From: Rhodocollybia butyracea
Taxonomy: Eukaryota > Basidiomycota > Agaricomycetes > Agaricales > Omphalotaceae
NCBI GenBank assembly: GCA_015501585.1
Contig: JADNRY010000387.1
Location: forward strand, 1 to 57,363
Reading direction: 5' to 3'
DNA length: 57,363 nucleotides
Below the pieces are notes generated by a model. It was not told the origin of the DNA. It did not search any database and worked only from the letters and a program-made list of their open reading frames with translations. Of the stretch, positions 44,986 through 56,300 are shown one piece after another. Position 1 is the stretch's first letter. Every line of letters starts with the position of its first letter. The translations under genes and the position numbers were made by a program.

Positions 44986-47900
44986 ACGGGTAATTTGAAC
45001 ATTCTTAGCTTCAATTTGGGGGCCGTCTTCAATCTAACCTTCTCCACTCTGAGTTCTGCGAGTTACTGGACAACGTTCACATTGCATGTATCCAGGAAAC
45101 TGACTTATATCCTGATGAGGTATGGCACGCCCCAGATAATTTTTCTGTTTTTTCTCAAGCTCGACGACGGAATACTTCGACGATCCCTCTGGTGGGGTCG
45201 CTACCTTTGTCCGCTCGGACCTACATGCAACGTTACACGAGGACCTCTGTGGGCCCGACATTGTGACAGTCGAAGTGGAAGGTATTCTCTTCATTAACGC
45301 GTACCTTCTTCCTTCAATCTCCAAGTTTTGACTGGTCCCGGTGGACTGATACATCCCCATGGGACGCCTTCAGAGAGATCTGCACACTCGCCGCTAACCT
45401 TGACAAACCTTTTTTTCATTCTAGGAGACCTTAACGCCCGCACCGGCTCCCTTCGGCCAAACGCCGCACACCCATCTCGGACTTCACCCGATACTCACTG
45501 CTCTTCCCAAGGATCACACCTTCTGACTCTATGCGACGACCTCAACTTAACCATTCTGAATGGTTCAGAGCACATCCCGGGCACCCACTCTCGCTGGACC
45601 TCGTTTCAAAAACGGGATGGGATATACAACACCTCAGTCATTGACTATGGCATCTGCTCAGCCTATAGCTCCTCTAACATCGCCTCCTTTGATATCTCAG
45701 ATAGAACAAGGTGGTCTGACCACGCGTTCCTATCTTTGCAGATCCTTTCACCATGCTCCACTCTCCCTCCTCCTCCATCTATGAAACAGAAGCGTCCTGA
45801 ATTCACTTTACCATTGGTAACGCACCTTGACCACCTTCTCGACGAGGCTCTACATACCTCCCCTCCCGAGGCCAGTGACGAACTAGGGAAACTATATGGT
45901 TTCAGTAACCTCGACCCCCTCATGCTGGAACACATGGTCTGAAGGTTTACGCTGATGGTCGGCTACCAATAATGGACAACTAGGTGCTACTGCGGGCGCA
46001 GGATTTACGCCCCGCTCACCCCTTCAATACCACTGCACGGGTGACGGGAACACCTTCCAACAACCGGCAGAACTTTACTCAATATTACTGACCATACAAA
46101 AGACCCCGCTACATCGCGTACTGGACATCTTCACCGACTCCACGTATGTGATACACTCCCTTGTACATTGGTCTATCCGCAATGCTAAATGCGGATGGGT
46201 TTGCGTCCAACGGTGACCTTCTCAGACTGATCGCAAGCTGGATCGCGGCACGCTCAGCTCCTATCCGCTTCCATCATGTTAACGGTCACTCTGGTAATAA
46301 ACACAACGATGCCGCAGATGCCTTGGCAAAACACGGCGCAGGACTGCCCCTACCCATCCCCTTTTCTCCTACAGACTACTACCATGTGCCCGCTCCTATC
46401 CCTTTTACGGTCCCGCTAGGATATCCAAAGGTCTATACAGATCTCCCTGAAGACCCAGCTTCCTGCAAACCACACCCATCTCGCCAACGTTCCTTCCACC
46501 GCAACCACCGACACAGGTCATTCAAGCGACAACTTCAGGATGGGATCCTGCACCGCCTCATCGAATGCTCTTCCGATTCGGGTGCATTCTGGGAGACTTT
46601 ACAAGCGCCTTCGCTACCCAGGCAATGCTCCTACTCTACTGTCTTTGTCGAGCCTCACTGAGTGCTTCATTCCACGAATGAACCCGCCCGAGAATGTCCC
46701 TCAGCCGTTACAAGATCGCTGACTCATGAGTGCAACTTGTGCGAGCGTGTTAAAGTGTCAAAGCCCTCCATCTTCCCAACACTCAACGAACGGCTCACTT
46801 TACATGATATTGAGCGGGCCAAAGCTCACCTCATGCGGTCAAAGCCCTTGCGCGCCACGGGGGTTGATGGGTCCTCTTATTCTTGGATACTCGACCTTGA
46901 TAACCAAATCCTATGCGATCTTCTTTAACGCCTGTGTTGACGCCGGTGAAGTCCCTTCTGCTTGGCTGACCACACTTATTGAAGCCATCCGCAAGCGAGG
47001 TAGATGCGACTTCACTAATCCAAGTGAATACCGTACTGTAGGACTTGAGAGCTGCATCTTGAAGCTCTTGACACTCATTATTCATATGAAGCTCTCCGAT
47101 GCAGCCGAACAGGCTGGCATCATTCCTCCCTCCCAGAACGGTTTCCGGGAACACCACAGAACAAACAATAACATGTTCATCATACGGACACTAATAGATG
47201 ATACAAGGTCGAGAGGTGAGACTCTATATGTTGCCTTCGTCGACATTTCAAACGCGTTTCCATCGACAAATCAACATCGCCTCTGGAATAAACTATATGA
47301 CTATGGACTGACTGGCCGCTACTTTGATTGGCTCAGAACTTTGTATGACCATATGTCATATACGATTCTCCAGAATGGCGAACTTTCCGAGTGCTTTCAC
47401 GCCCTATGCGGCGTCCTAATGGGCGATCCAGCTTCTCCAACACTCTGGAATTTATTTCTCTCATCTCTTCACCTCACTCCCGATCCAGATGACGCCGATC
47501 TCTGTGGAATTACTATTTCTCACTTGGAACATGCAGACGACATTGCAATTATCTCGCGAACACCTCATGGCCTCCAAAGACACCTTCACGAGCTCGAATC
47601 CTGGTGTGACGACAATTTCCTTTCACTCGATGTGAAAAAATCTGTGTTTATGATTTTTGGGCCTTTGCCCAACCCGCTTCCCCGTCTCACACTCTCCAAC
47701 TGCCCTCTTCAACTAAAACAATCCTGGCCTTACGTCGGCGTCTGGCTACAATCCTCTTCACGCGACATCTTTGCAACACATTATAGAAAGAAGTCTGAAG
47801 CCGCCGTCGCTTCCGCCAGAAGTGTTTTTGGATGCAACGGTTAGTTGGCAGGTCACGGATCCCTCCTCATGTCGCTCGGCTCCTTTACTTTTCTCTCATT

Positions 47901-48854
47901 GATTGCCACCTCACTCATGGCTGCGACGTCGCCGTCGACGTGGATTCATCAGTAATGAATCCTTTATTTGACATTCAAACGCGGTGTCTTCGTCGCATCC
48001 TTGGTCTTCCTCATCACTCCACCATCTCTCCTCTCTTCACCGAACTTGGTCTTTTGCCTCTCCGGACCCGCCGATTGGAACTTTGTCTCAAATTCCTTTC
48101 TTATCTTGTTTCGGCACCGGACAATAGCCTCATTGCCCTCGCTTTAGTAGCGAACAATAACTTACGCTCTAACGGTCATCCGTGTTGGCTTATGGATGTC
48201 GATTGGGCAATCTCCAATTTGCCAGGCTCTCAGGATCGCCTCCCTCCTCTGAGGGACTTGTCTCCTCCACATATTCGCTCTATTATCACTGACATTTCTA
48301 ATACAATGTTTCACCATCTGAATAACGACCTTAATTCTATGAGCAAATTACGCCTCCTGAAAGATCGGCTCGAACCACAGGAAACGGGTCCATCGTTGGC
48401 TTTACCATTACATCTTCGTCATTACCTCTTACAAGTTAAAAACTTTCGCCATCGGCTTTCCATCACTCGTCTCTTATGTGGTTCCTTGGCTCCCGGCCTT
48501 TTTCAGGCCACACCTGGCAAATGTACCCTTACCGCTGGACAGTTACCAACCGATTTCTCGTGTCGTTTATGTCACGCGCCGTTTGAGACACCCGAACATG
48601 TTCTCCTGCATGCACGGCAATTCCTCCTTTGGTTCACCTACGTGTCCATTTCCGTGCCATCGCTACATTGTCCCCGCTCACTTCGATCCCACATGGCCAG
48701 CTCAGTGATGGGGATGCGTTACTTTATCTCAAACGGCGTATTTTTTCCTGGTCGGATATCTCTTCCACGGCAAAATTTATCCACGAAGCCATACAGCTTT
48801 GGACTACAGCTATCTCAGGCATTCCGTTGGACTAGGCTCGGAAGGAGAGGATGA
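44986..48854 (+). pseudogene. Non-LTR ORF2: endonuclease-RNase H-RT-zinc knuckle
   Basis: The apurinic-type endonuclease spans about 44986-45940, with LNILSFNLG, CIQETD, LGDLNARTG, SVIDYG and the SDH triad in RWSDHAF. RNase H follows at about 45940-46350: YADG, AELYSILL, TDSTYV and NGHSGNKHNDAADALA carry its acidic residues, but in two frames. Reverse transcriptase covers about 46660-47844: FVDISNAFPS, GVLMGDPASPTLWN and HADD (usually YADD). The C-terminal part (47832-48854) has CRLCHAPFETPEHVLLH, a zinc-knuckle-like motif. Frame changes occur near 45300, 45945, 46140, 46920 and 47835, and stops occur as well. RNase H before RT is unlike the usual RT-RNase H order of I, R1 and Tad elements. 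Confidence 0.78.
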
Positions 48855-49092
48855 GGATTCTGATAGTGGATAATGGGAGTAGTAAAGGTTTTCATCGTAC
48901 TTTATCATTAGCTAGCCTCTTTTTCCGCTCTGGGGCCTTGCTACCCATCCCTACGCTGGACCTGCAGTCTACCTTCTCCTCAGGAGTCGAGCTCGCTGCT
49001 TGCGCTGTCGTAGGGACCGGCTGTTTCCCTTGCGGGACCACTGTCGGTATGCCGACTGGGCCGTGTACACCTTATACCTTATACCTTATACC

Positions 49093-49110
49093 AACTGAGC
49101 TAAGAAGCAT
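49093..49110 (-). pseudogene. tRNA-Thr 5' part, right of the retrotransposon
   Basis: CAACTGAGCTAAGAAG completes the tRNA copy broken at 43332. The last acceptor bases have mutated (AAGC instead of AAGG). Confidence 0.75.
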
Positions 49111-50484
49111 AATAAAAGGACCGCTCAGTTACTGTTGTCGAATCGGTAAATTCCTGGCTTTAAAACCCGACGAATACAGCTGCAAGTGAATTCAGACTCC
49201 AGAGGAGTTAGTCGGCACGGAAGATTGAATAGGGCAGGCAGCGTGGGCAGAATGAGTTGTAGAATTTGGAAGAATGCGAGAGAATGAGGAAACTTCCAAA
49301 TCGGGAATGCATTAATGAGCGCTTGAGCGTTGAGCGGGAATTGGCTCTGCTAAAAGTTTTCATTCCGCCCATACATACTTCTATGTATCCTTAATGCTGC
49401 TGCGCAGCAATCCCCGACTACCAGCCCTCGCTGTTGTTGTGTTCAGAGGCTGGTTTCTAAGAACTCACAACATCTAAGGCAGGCACGTTATAGGTATAGG
49501 TATATACGAGGGCGCCTGTACTTATTGACAAGTGTGAAAGGTAATATACTTTTGCTAACTAATGGTTACAGTCACTCCCTGAATAGAATTTCTGGTAGTT
49601 GCTATTATTTGGCAGGGATTGTAGCTTATGGGCAATAAGTTGAATTAGCTGTGCGCAACAAAAAGGTATGACTCTTGTCCTCCACATTCAGATGGCAGAT
49701 TCCAGAAGCGGCATAGTCTCCATTGCCTTGGAATGTAGGACCTGTAATAACAAAGGTATTTGACTTGGTGTTCGATTGCCAGGAGATGTGACAAGGTAAC
49801 CAGACAAGTGAAAGTGTCCTGTGTTTCTAGGTTTGGGCACACTGATTTGAACCAGATAGGGCCTGAGCAATAGGCAGGTATGCACAGTGTCCAATGGTTG
49901 TTGTTGTTATACTGAACCCTGTTGTGTAGGAGAGATAGGCGGATAGACTCCCAGATGCATTCCGGACTCGCCTGGCTTAGTGACCCGGTTCCTGATGTCT
50001 GGACTCTGCAGTCCTTTCACCATCTCCTGCTAGCGTTACCCCGAATCCAGTATCATATGTCATGCTTTGACTACTTGTTCTAGAGATTGATGTTGTCCTA
50101 CAGAATATATCTAGTTTGTTCCACTACAACTAAGAGATTGCTGTTATCTCAGTATCTCAGGCTGTTGTCTACATCTCCCATTCCTGGAAGGAGCAGGCTA
50201 CAGGGTGGGGAGCTGGTTACACAATAGATACACGCTAGATAAAAACTTGATTTTCAATTGGTTTTCAAGATTCTTTGTTGTGAATTAATTATTGCAGCCC
50301 AATTTCATGAAGTTTATGACAGCAACTAATCCCAGCATGTATTAATTTTTGAGGCTGCTTGGCAGCCTTCTCAAGGGATAATTGTAGTAAGTACCAAGTA
50401 CTAAGTTTGAGACTAGGTTCAGTTTTTACAGAATTCCATGCCTGCTATTGCTCATTATCCAACACGCTTTTAATAATTATTAAC
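49111..50484. other. tRNA-block flank, then unassigned sequence
   Basis: 49111-49350 repeats the flank of the block 1 array (37240-37330 and 37700-37900). From about 49400 to 50450 no gene is recognisable. TAATAATTATTAACTTG at about 50473 marks the edge of the following repeat. Confidence 0.4.
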
Positions 50485-50968
50485 TTGTTATAACAAGTCT
50501 AGAGATTTTACAATTATTTCTTGCTATTATCAAGTGTACATAATGACAGGTGCCACATAATTAAAATGCCCATCGGGGATTTTCATGTGTGTATGGCAGA
50601 GTGGTTCTGCCGCTGTCAACGGGTGTCAACGGGATCACGACGGTGTAATCAGCGGGTTGGTAGTTCAATCCTTACTGGTAACATTTTGTTATTCTTTTTC
50701 TTTTTATTAGGTTAGGTTAGGGTTAGGTTAGGGTTAGGGGTTTGCGCCGCCACAGGCGGCTCGCGCGCAGCGCGAAAGTTAGAGGTTAGGGTTGGGGATA
50801 TTTTGACAGCGTAAACGAGGCTTTAGCGTGCCTGCCGACGACTTCCCAGCTTGGGGGACCCCCCGAAGGGGAGGGAGGGAAGCGGAGGCAGGCCCGAAGT
50901 TTACGCGCCTGCGGGATTAATGATTACAATATGATAATTTTTAAACCTGTCTTGTTATAACAATAAAA
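50485..50968. repeat. Repeat with telomere-like tract and tRNA-like region, copy 2
   Basis: Inverted copy of 19179-19605. On the plus strand: GTTATAACAAG edge, tRNA-like region at about 50588-50690 (A box-like TATGGCAGAGTGG, B box-like GTTCAATCC, then a T-rich stretch), TTAGGTTAGGGTTAGG tract at about 50706-50740, GC-rich stretch, and closing GTTATAAC at about 50955-50965. It carries about 60 extra bases (50835-50895, CCCCCCGAAGGGGAGGGAGG) absent from copy 1. Confidence 0.65.
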
Positions 50969-52588
50969 AAATCATACAAGCTAATACTTACTAATAGCAA
51001 GTAGAATGATTATTATATCTGTGTCCTGAGCTCTATTGCTTCACTACATAGTAACCTGGGCTTGTAGAGTTCAGAAATCAATAGCATGGTATATTATAAA
51101 GGCCAGAGGCTCTTAATATAATGAATTTTTCCCGCTACCATTAGGTAGACTCTAGAGGTTTTTACTGCTGTGAAAAATTTTGAAATCGCAAAGATATTAG
51201 AAATTGGTGCATGATCAAATATTTCACATGAGGCCATACTAGATGCCATCGCTCAGTTTCGGTGTAGACTGCTCCAGTAATTCAAATTGTGTGCCTCTGG
51301 CATATACAGTAGGAATGTAACCATAACTTGATAGATGGTAGTAGGTTACAATTGAATATATCGGGCCTGTATGGCAGCAGTATGGCAGACTGCCAGAGAA
51401 CTTGGAAAAAAGGTACTAAGTATCCTGAGGACTGCCCTCATTCTCGCCCATACAAGAATTCGCGCTGTAGTTCTGCACTACTAATACAACATATTCATTG
51501 CTCTCCTTCTTCCGAGATCTTCAGATCGCTCAATAGTCTCTTATTGGTTCTTTCATCGCCATGGACACCGTTTGCCTGCAGGGTTACCTGTGTACTTGTC
51601 GCTTGAAACTAAGCTTTACTCTGGTGGTTGAATCTATGTTGAATCTATGACATACTACTAGTATGAAGGACCTCCTGATGTCAATATCATTCTCAGAAGT
51701 GACTTGGTTAATTGGGCCACAATTGTGCTTGGGCACCATGTTATGTGCCGTCAATGACTTTGCTTGTGTTCCAGATGTTAAATATGTTGCTAAGTTACCT
51801 GCCTATGCCAGGAGGTGGGCTACTATTGATTATGGATTGTGAGTCTCTTTGCCTGAATATATTTCAAGATGTTTCTTGTTCTGACTTCCCTGACCAACCT
51901 GATGTGATTGCTTACACTCATTTGTGCAGTGGCAGCCGTCCGCCCACAGATGTTACGCTTGTCATTTTGGGGTATATGTGTGTACACAATTGTTCCTTTA
52001 TGCCTTTAATCTGCTGACACTTTTGGCATCCACGAACTCGCAGCACCTAAACGCAGAAGCTTGTAAGCTATTCAGCACTGGCTATCTCTCGCGGCAGGCG
52101 CTATCTGTTGAAATATTAGGTTGTGCATCAAGTGACAATTTAAGCACCAACAACTCGGAGTATATCATTGAGGCCTTGGCAACCAAGATTATTTTTGTGT
52201 CCGGCACCATCACTTGCATGGTTTATTATGAATGCATCAAAGAAGCTTGGAGCATTCATGCTCCCTTTAATTTGGTACACTACCTAAGTCTGAGTTACTA
52301 CAGTATAGTGCGATGCATGGGGTTAGTTGAGGAATTTTCTCTTTTGGTGTTATTATATTGGACTTTTTTCCTTCTCGTAATTTATTACTACTAGTCACGG
52401 CTACCATTTATCACTCCCTTCTATGTTGTATGTCACATTTGTGCTGAGGTAGGGGTCTTTGCCGCTTGCCGGGCTACAGGTTATGTGTAAACAAGCTCAA
52501 AAGAGCGGAGAGGATTGGAGAGGAACAAAAAGAATTGCCATGCCGGTAGGTCATATGCACCGGTATAGCCTAATTAAGCATGACCCCA
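50969..52588. other. No recognisable gene
   Basis: A Cys- and hydrophobic-rich frame at 51712-52394 has no motif I know and is broken by stops; it might be the debris of a membrane-protein gene. Up to about 51040 the sequence still matches the flank of repeat copy 1 (19100-19178). Confidence 0.3.
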
Positions 52589-52696
52589 ACTAATCAGCGA
52601 GGCGCCGTTTCGTTTATTCGAGCACGTTAGGCAGACACGGGAGTCACCCTGTATCAGCGATGACTCCCTGAATTCGGATTGGAGAGTGAACTAGGG
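52589..52696 (-). repeat. B2 terminal repeat (108 bp)
   Basis: Identical to 53116-53223; begins ACTAATCAGCGAGGCG and ends GTGAACTAGGG on the plus strand. Contains GGGAGTCA..TGACTCCC, an internal inverted repeat. Confidence 0.9.
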
Positions 52697-53115
52697 ACAT
52701 AGTTACATGAACGTAGATGAATAGAAGTATTTTATAAGGGCAAGTGGAGGGAGGTAGCGAAAACTTGTATGAACTAAACGGCTGAGAGAGCATATGGATA
52801 AGTTAGACAGAGGAAAACTTTATACCAGAGCTATGTACATACCTGAGAGCGAACACGGACAAGTTAGACAGTGGAAAACTTGTAATGCTACCGTGGCTCT
52901 CAAGTATTTATAGGAGTAAGTGAAATATAAAAATGAATGAGAGACAAAAAGGGGCCGGAGCCGGGTACGGGACCCAGTACTTAAACCGATGGAAAGGAGA
53001 GCGGGTCTGAGTCGCGCGGAGCGTACACTGACCATCGGTGAGTGGAAGGAAGATGATGTATATATCATCACTTACCTCGATGATTAGACTCTTGTAAATA
53101 AATCTTTAAAACGCG

Positions 53116-53223
53116 ACTAATCAGCGAGGCGCCGTTTCGTTTATTCGAGCACGTTAGGCAGACACGGGAGTCACCCTGTATCAGCGATGACTCCCTGAAT
53201 TCGGATTGGAGAGTGAACTAGGG
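53116..53223 (-). repeat. B1 terminal repeat (108 bp)
   Basis: Identical to 52589-52696. It follows the recombinase stop at 53283 by about 60 bp, the expected place for B1. Confidence 0.9.
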
Positions 53224-53282
53224 TAGAGGTATAGAGGAGTTGAACGAAGTGATGTGGTGAACGGTGTTGGATTTGTGTTTGT

Positions 53283-54196
53283 TCAGCGTTGGCTGAAGAG
53301 GAGAGCTGTCAACAACACCGGGTGAAGGCGAATGTAGATCTTGAAGGCGTCAGAAGCCCAGCGACCGGCTGCTTGAATAAGCTCCGATGGTGTGCCGATC
53401 TGAGCGAGGAAAGTAGCGCCTCCTGAGCGAAGCAGTGTCCGGCAACGTTGTCATGAAAAAAAGTGCGGAGGTGACGGATAAACCAAGAGCGAGTTGGTAT
53501 TGAACCGTCCGATTTCACCCAAAGATGAGGCAACGCTGGGAAGCGCTTGTCGCGCTCTGCAATGTACTTCCACATAATGGAAACGGGGCAATCTTTCTCG
53601 TTCGTTGCCAGGACCATTATTCTTGAGCCATCGAAAGTTTTGTCAGCCTTATGTGTGGGTAGGTTGAACTCGACGTGGTTGTGATCTCCTGAGAAGGAAG
53701 AACGTAAAGCGACCTTGCGGAAAGACTGGAGAGATTTTTTGTCTGGCCATACCAGTTCGCCGAGTCGCATGAGCGCAAAGAAACCGATAAACAGGATGGC
53801 CAAGAATAAAAGGTCGTCATATGAGGAAGAGTTGTTCAATTTGGTGTGGACCTCAGTGAGTTCAGTGCGGTGAAGAGGACGTTTTCGAGATGCAGGAACG
53901 GAGTGTATTTTCTTGCATCCTCGTAATGTTTTTTGGACTAGGCGATGGTTACGAGACTTGCGGATTTCAGGATAGAAGGGTTCGAGTTGGCTGCAAATTC
54001 CTGACAAGTAGGTCGGTACGGACCTCGGGATGAAATGATACATGTATACAATGTAAAAAGATAGAGTTTCGGGTGTGGGTTCAATAGACATAGAATGGTT
54101 CCGACAGAAAGTGACATATGATTGAAGGGCAGAAGAGTATGATGCCCGGGAAGAGGGCTCGAGAGCATGACCTAGTGCGATATTTCGTTCGTGCAC
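53283..54196 (-). pseudogene. Tyrosine recombinase, one frameshift
   Basis: On the minus strand the N-terminal SAM-like part (SRASYSSALQSYVTFC) is followed by the catalytic domain with ALMRLGEL (first Arg). The frame is open to about 53437, where one base appears missing after the GH of the usual HxLR box. In the next frame LRSGGATFLAQ, GRWAS and FKIYIRLHP (nucleophile Tyr) follow, ending at TGA 53285-53283. All catalytic positions are therefore present but split across two frames. The enzyme would integrate the circular cDNA intermediate. Confidence 0.8.
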
Positions 54197-54254
54197 AAGG
54201 CGTGCGTGGCTCCAGACAGGCCGGGAAGGCTGTCGGGAGGAGGGCGCGGTAGGT

Positions 54255-56300
54255 TCATTTTAGGTCTGCCCCCATCATCAAACGAGGGGGTCTAAATGGG
54301 GAGATGACCATGTCAGGGCACAAATCATACACCTTGTCGTTGTCGAACCGAGATAAAGCATCGGCAATAGAGTTTTTGTCACCGGGGATGTGTCCAACAC
54401 GTAGGTTAGAGTTGGCATTCAATCCAAGTTCAACGGCAGTGATGAGTAAAGAGTTGTACTCAGCTTTAGCCTTCAAGGAATTGAACATGTCGACGGTGTT
54501 TGTGTTGTCTGTGAAAATGAAGACTCGCTTTGGTGGCGGGTTAGAGAAGACAGTTGCGTATTGAAAGCGGAAAGTAGGTTAGTGCTTCGAAGAAAAATAT
54601 TGGCTTTTCTGGTGTATCCTCGATTTTGTACTGATAGCCTAGGGCCACAGAACCGGATTTCAGCCAGTAACCCATCCCGGACATGCAAGCGTCTGTGTAG
54701 AACACAAGATCTGCTTCGTCTGGGCCCCATTCATCGGAGTCTAGCATTCGTATACCATTTGAATTCTCAATATGGCTTGCAAGCCAATGAATCTCGCGAC
54801 AGACACAGGTGTTGATCCAAATTTTTTGAGAAGGCTTGTCCTTTCCTACATCTTTTCAACAGAAGAGAGTCCTGGACGCAGCAACGGGTAAACGTTCAAA
54901 GACCAGTTTACCCAACCGCCTATACTTGGAATTCTCTGAGCTCCCATCGTTTGCCTGGGACAGCGAATTCGCGCAAGGCAGCTAGGAGGTCGGAACGGGA
55001 GTCAGCAGTCATTGTGATAGTCATTTTGTTTGGATCTACTTCGAACCCGATGATCATGAGGGAAGCCCCAAAGTTGTTTGGGTTCATCATGGGGAATTCC
55101 GAGTTCATCCCACAGGAGGAGGAGGCGGGTCTGTTTTGTAGGGAAGAATTTGCTGTAAGGTGAGTAGTATTCTTGATGATCTTCAAATTCCCAGCTAAAT
55201 GCATCGTCAACGTATCCGAATAAGTCTTGAAGAAGGAGAATATAAATGGCTATCCACAGGAAGGGCAAAGAAGTTTCCCCAGATGCCACCAGCACCTCGA
55301 TTTCCGAAATTATTACACTGATCAGTGTGGAATAGATTTGCGATTCGGATTATCTGGCGTATTTGCCATCGTGGTTCCATCGGTAGGCGGCGGTATGCTT
55401 GGGAGACATCGGATTTGAAGACAACTAGGCGTCTGTTACCATGGACACGACGCACTCGAAGGAGTGCAGCACCTAAATCATGAAGGTTATCTAATTTTAC
55501 GGACACATACTTCCGGTCTATGAAAGAGTTTGGGGAGAACGGTCCTGCACTGTGGTGAACGGTGAGCCTGAGTTTGTTTGAATGAGGTTTTGGAACAACG
55601 ACAACTGGGATAGATTGCATTCCAGGTAGAAGCTCCGGGAATCCCTGAGAGAAACGGCGAGCTTGAATTTCAAGGTCTCGCTGTGAACGGGAGAAGGCAA
55701 GGTGATTGCTGTCTTTTAAGGGGTAAGACCGGTCCAAGGTTGGTGGTACATCGGGATTGGATGTATCAGCCCATGGCCAAAAACCATATCGTAACCCATG
55801 AAGCACCGAATTTACGAAGGGTTGGTTTGGATGGGATTGGAGGTAACGTCCAAAAACTTCGACATTGATTGGTGTAGTGACACGGAAGAGGTGCGGATTG
55901 GTTTTGATAGTGTGAATCGCTACGTCGTTCAAGATTTCGTTATCAGGTACTCCTGGGAGAGCAGGCATGAATTCGGAGGCTTTGGCCAATGTGAGTCTTT
56001 CGGTTGCGTCGTCTGAGCTATCCCAGATAAAATCACGGGCATAGCGGGGGCGACGGAACCAACGTTCAGTTGGTTCTTGGCGTGTTGGTGCAGTCTGCTC
56101 GTCCATGGGAGTTGCTTTTGCAGCTTGAGCAGATGTGCTTGTAATTGCAAGTTTCTGCTGTGTTTGGGCATTTTTTGTCGTTGAACCTTCTACAAGGGTC
56201 CCTGCGACGGTTGTTCGTTTGCTTCGTACTGTTTCCAGGCTTGCCTGATATGGGCTCGCTAGTCCACGACGGTGCTTGGAGCCAGAGGAGAGATAGGTCC
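54255..56300 (-). pseudogene. DIRS-type RT/RNase H polyprotein, frameshifted
   Basis: The long frame to 55207 holds the RT N-terminal half, with VVVVPKPHSNKLRLTVHHSA and FKSDVSQAYRRLPM (first catalytic Asp). A frame change near 55270 leads to YVDDAFSW (the xxDD box, about 55215). A further change follows before GFEVDPNKMTIT (about 55045). RNase H appears as FYTDACMSGMGYWL (about 54700), FIFTDNTNTVDMF (about 54505) and HIPGDKNSIADALSRF (about 54375). The order RT-RNase H-recombinase is that of DIRS/Ngaro pol. No methyltransferase was seen, which favours Ngaro over classic DIRS. Confidence 0.78.

Larger units (their letters stand above)
43333..49092 (+). mobile_element. Non-LTR retrotransposon inserted in a tRNA-Thr gene
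   Basis: The 5.8-kb element has no LTRs and ends in a short tandem tail (repeats of CTTATAC at about 49073-49092), as many LINEs of the I/Tad type do. Order on the plus strand: ORF1-like region, APE-type endonuclease, RNase H, reverse transcriptase, zinc-knuckle C-terminus. Several frameshifts and stops make it inactive. It interrupts the D-arm of a tRNA-Thr copy. The flanks GCTCTAC and TACCAACTGAGC overlap by TAC, so only a very short target duplication, if any, was made. Confidence 0.8.
42107..49220. repeat. tRNA-Thr block 2 (segmental duplication)
   Basis: Direct-repeat partner of block 1 (34098-37240), made of 42107-43332 and 49093-49220 once the non-LTR retrotransposon at 43333-49092 is removed. 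It carries tRNA copies at 42181, 42364, 43062 and the split copy 43256/49093. The flank after the split copy (TTACTGTTGTCGAATCGGTA) matches 37255 onward in block 1. Confidence 0.75.

Noticed and set aside
50588..50690. A genuine tRNA gene in the telomere-like repeat
   Set aside because: A and B box-like words are present, but the acceptor ends do not pair and no anticodon arm is formed; more likely a tRNA-derived repeat.
11225..51040. One giant palindrome formed by the DUF6534 pair and the telomere-like repeat pair
   Set aside because: The order is A, B, A', B' rather than A, B, B', A', so the two inverted pairs are separate repeats, not arms of one inverted duplication.
51712..52394. Two overlapping frames as a membrane-protein gene
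   Set aside because: No family motif, no consistent splice sites, and the frames overlap in different phases; left as unassigned sequence.
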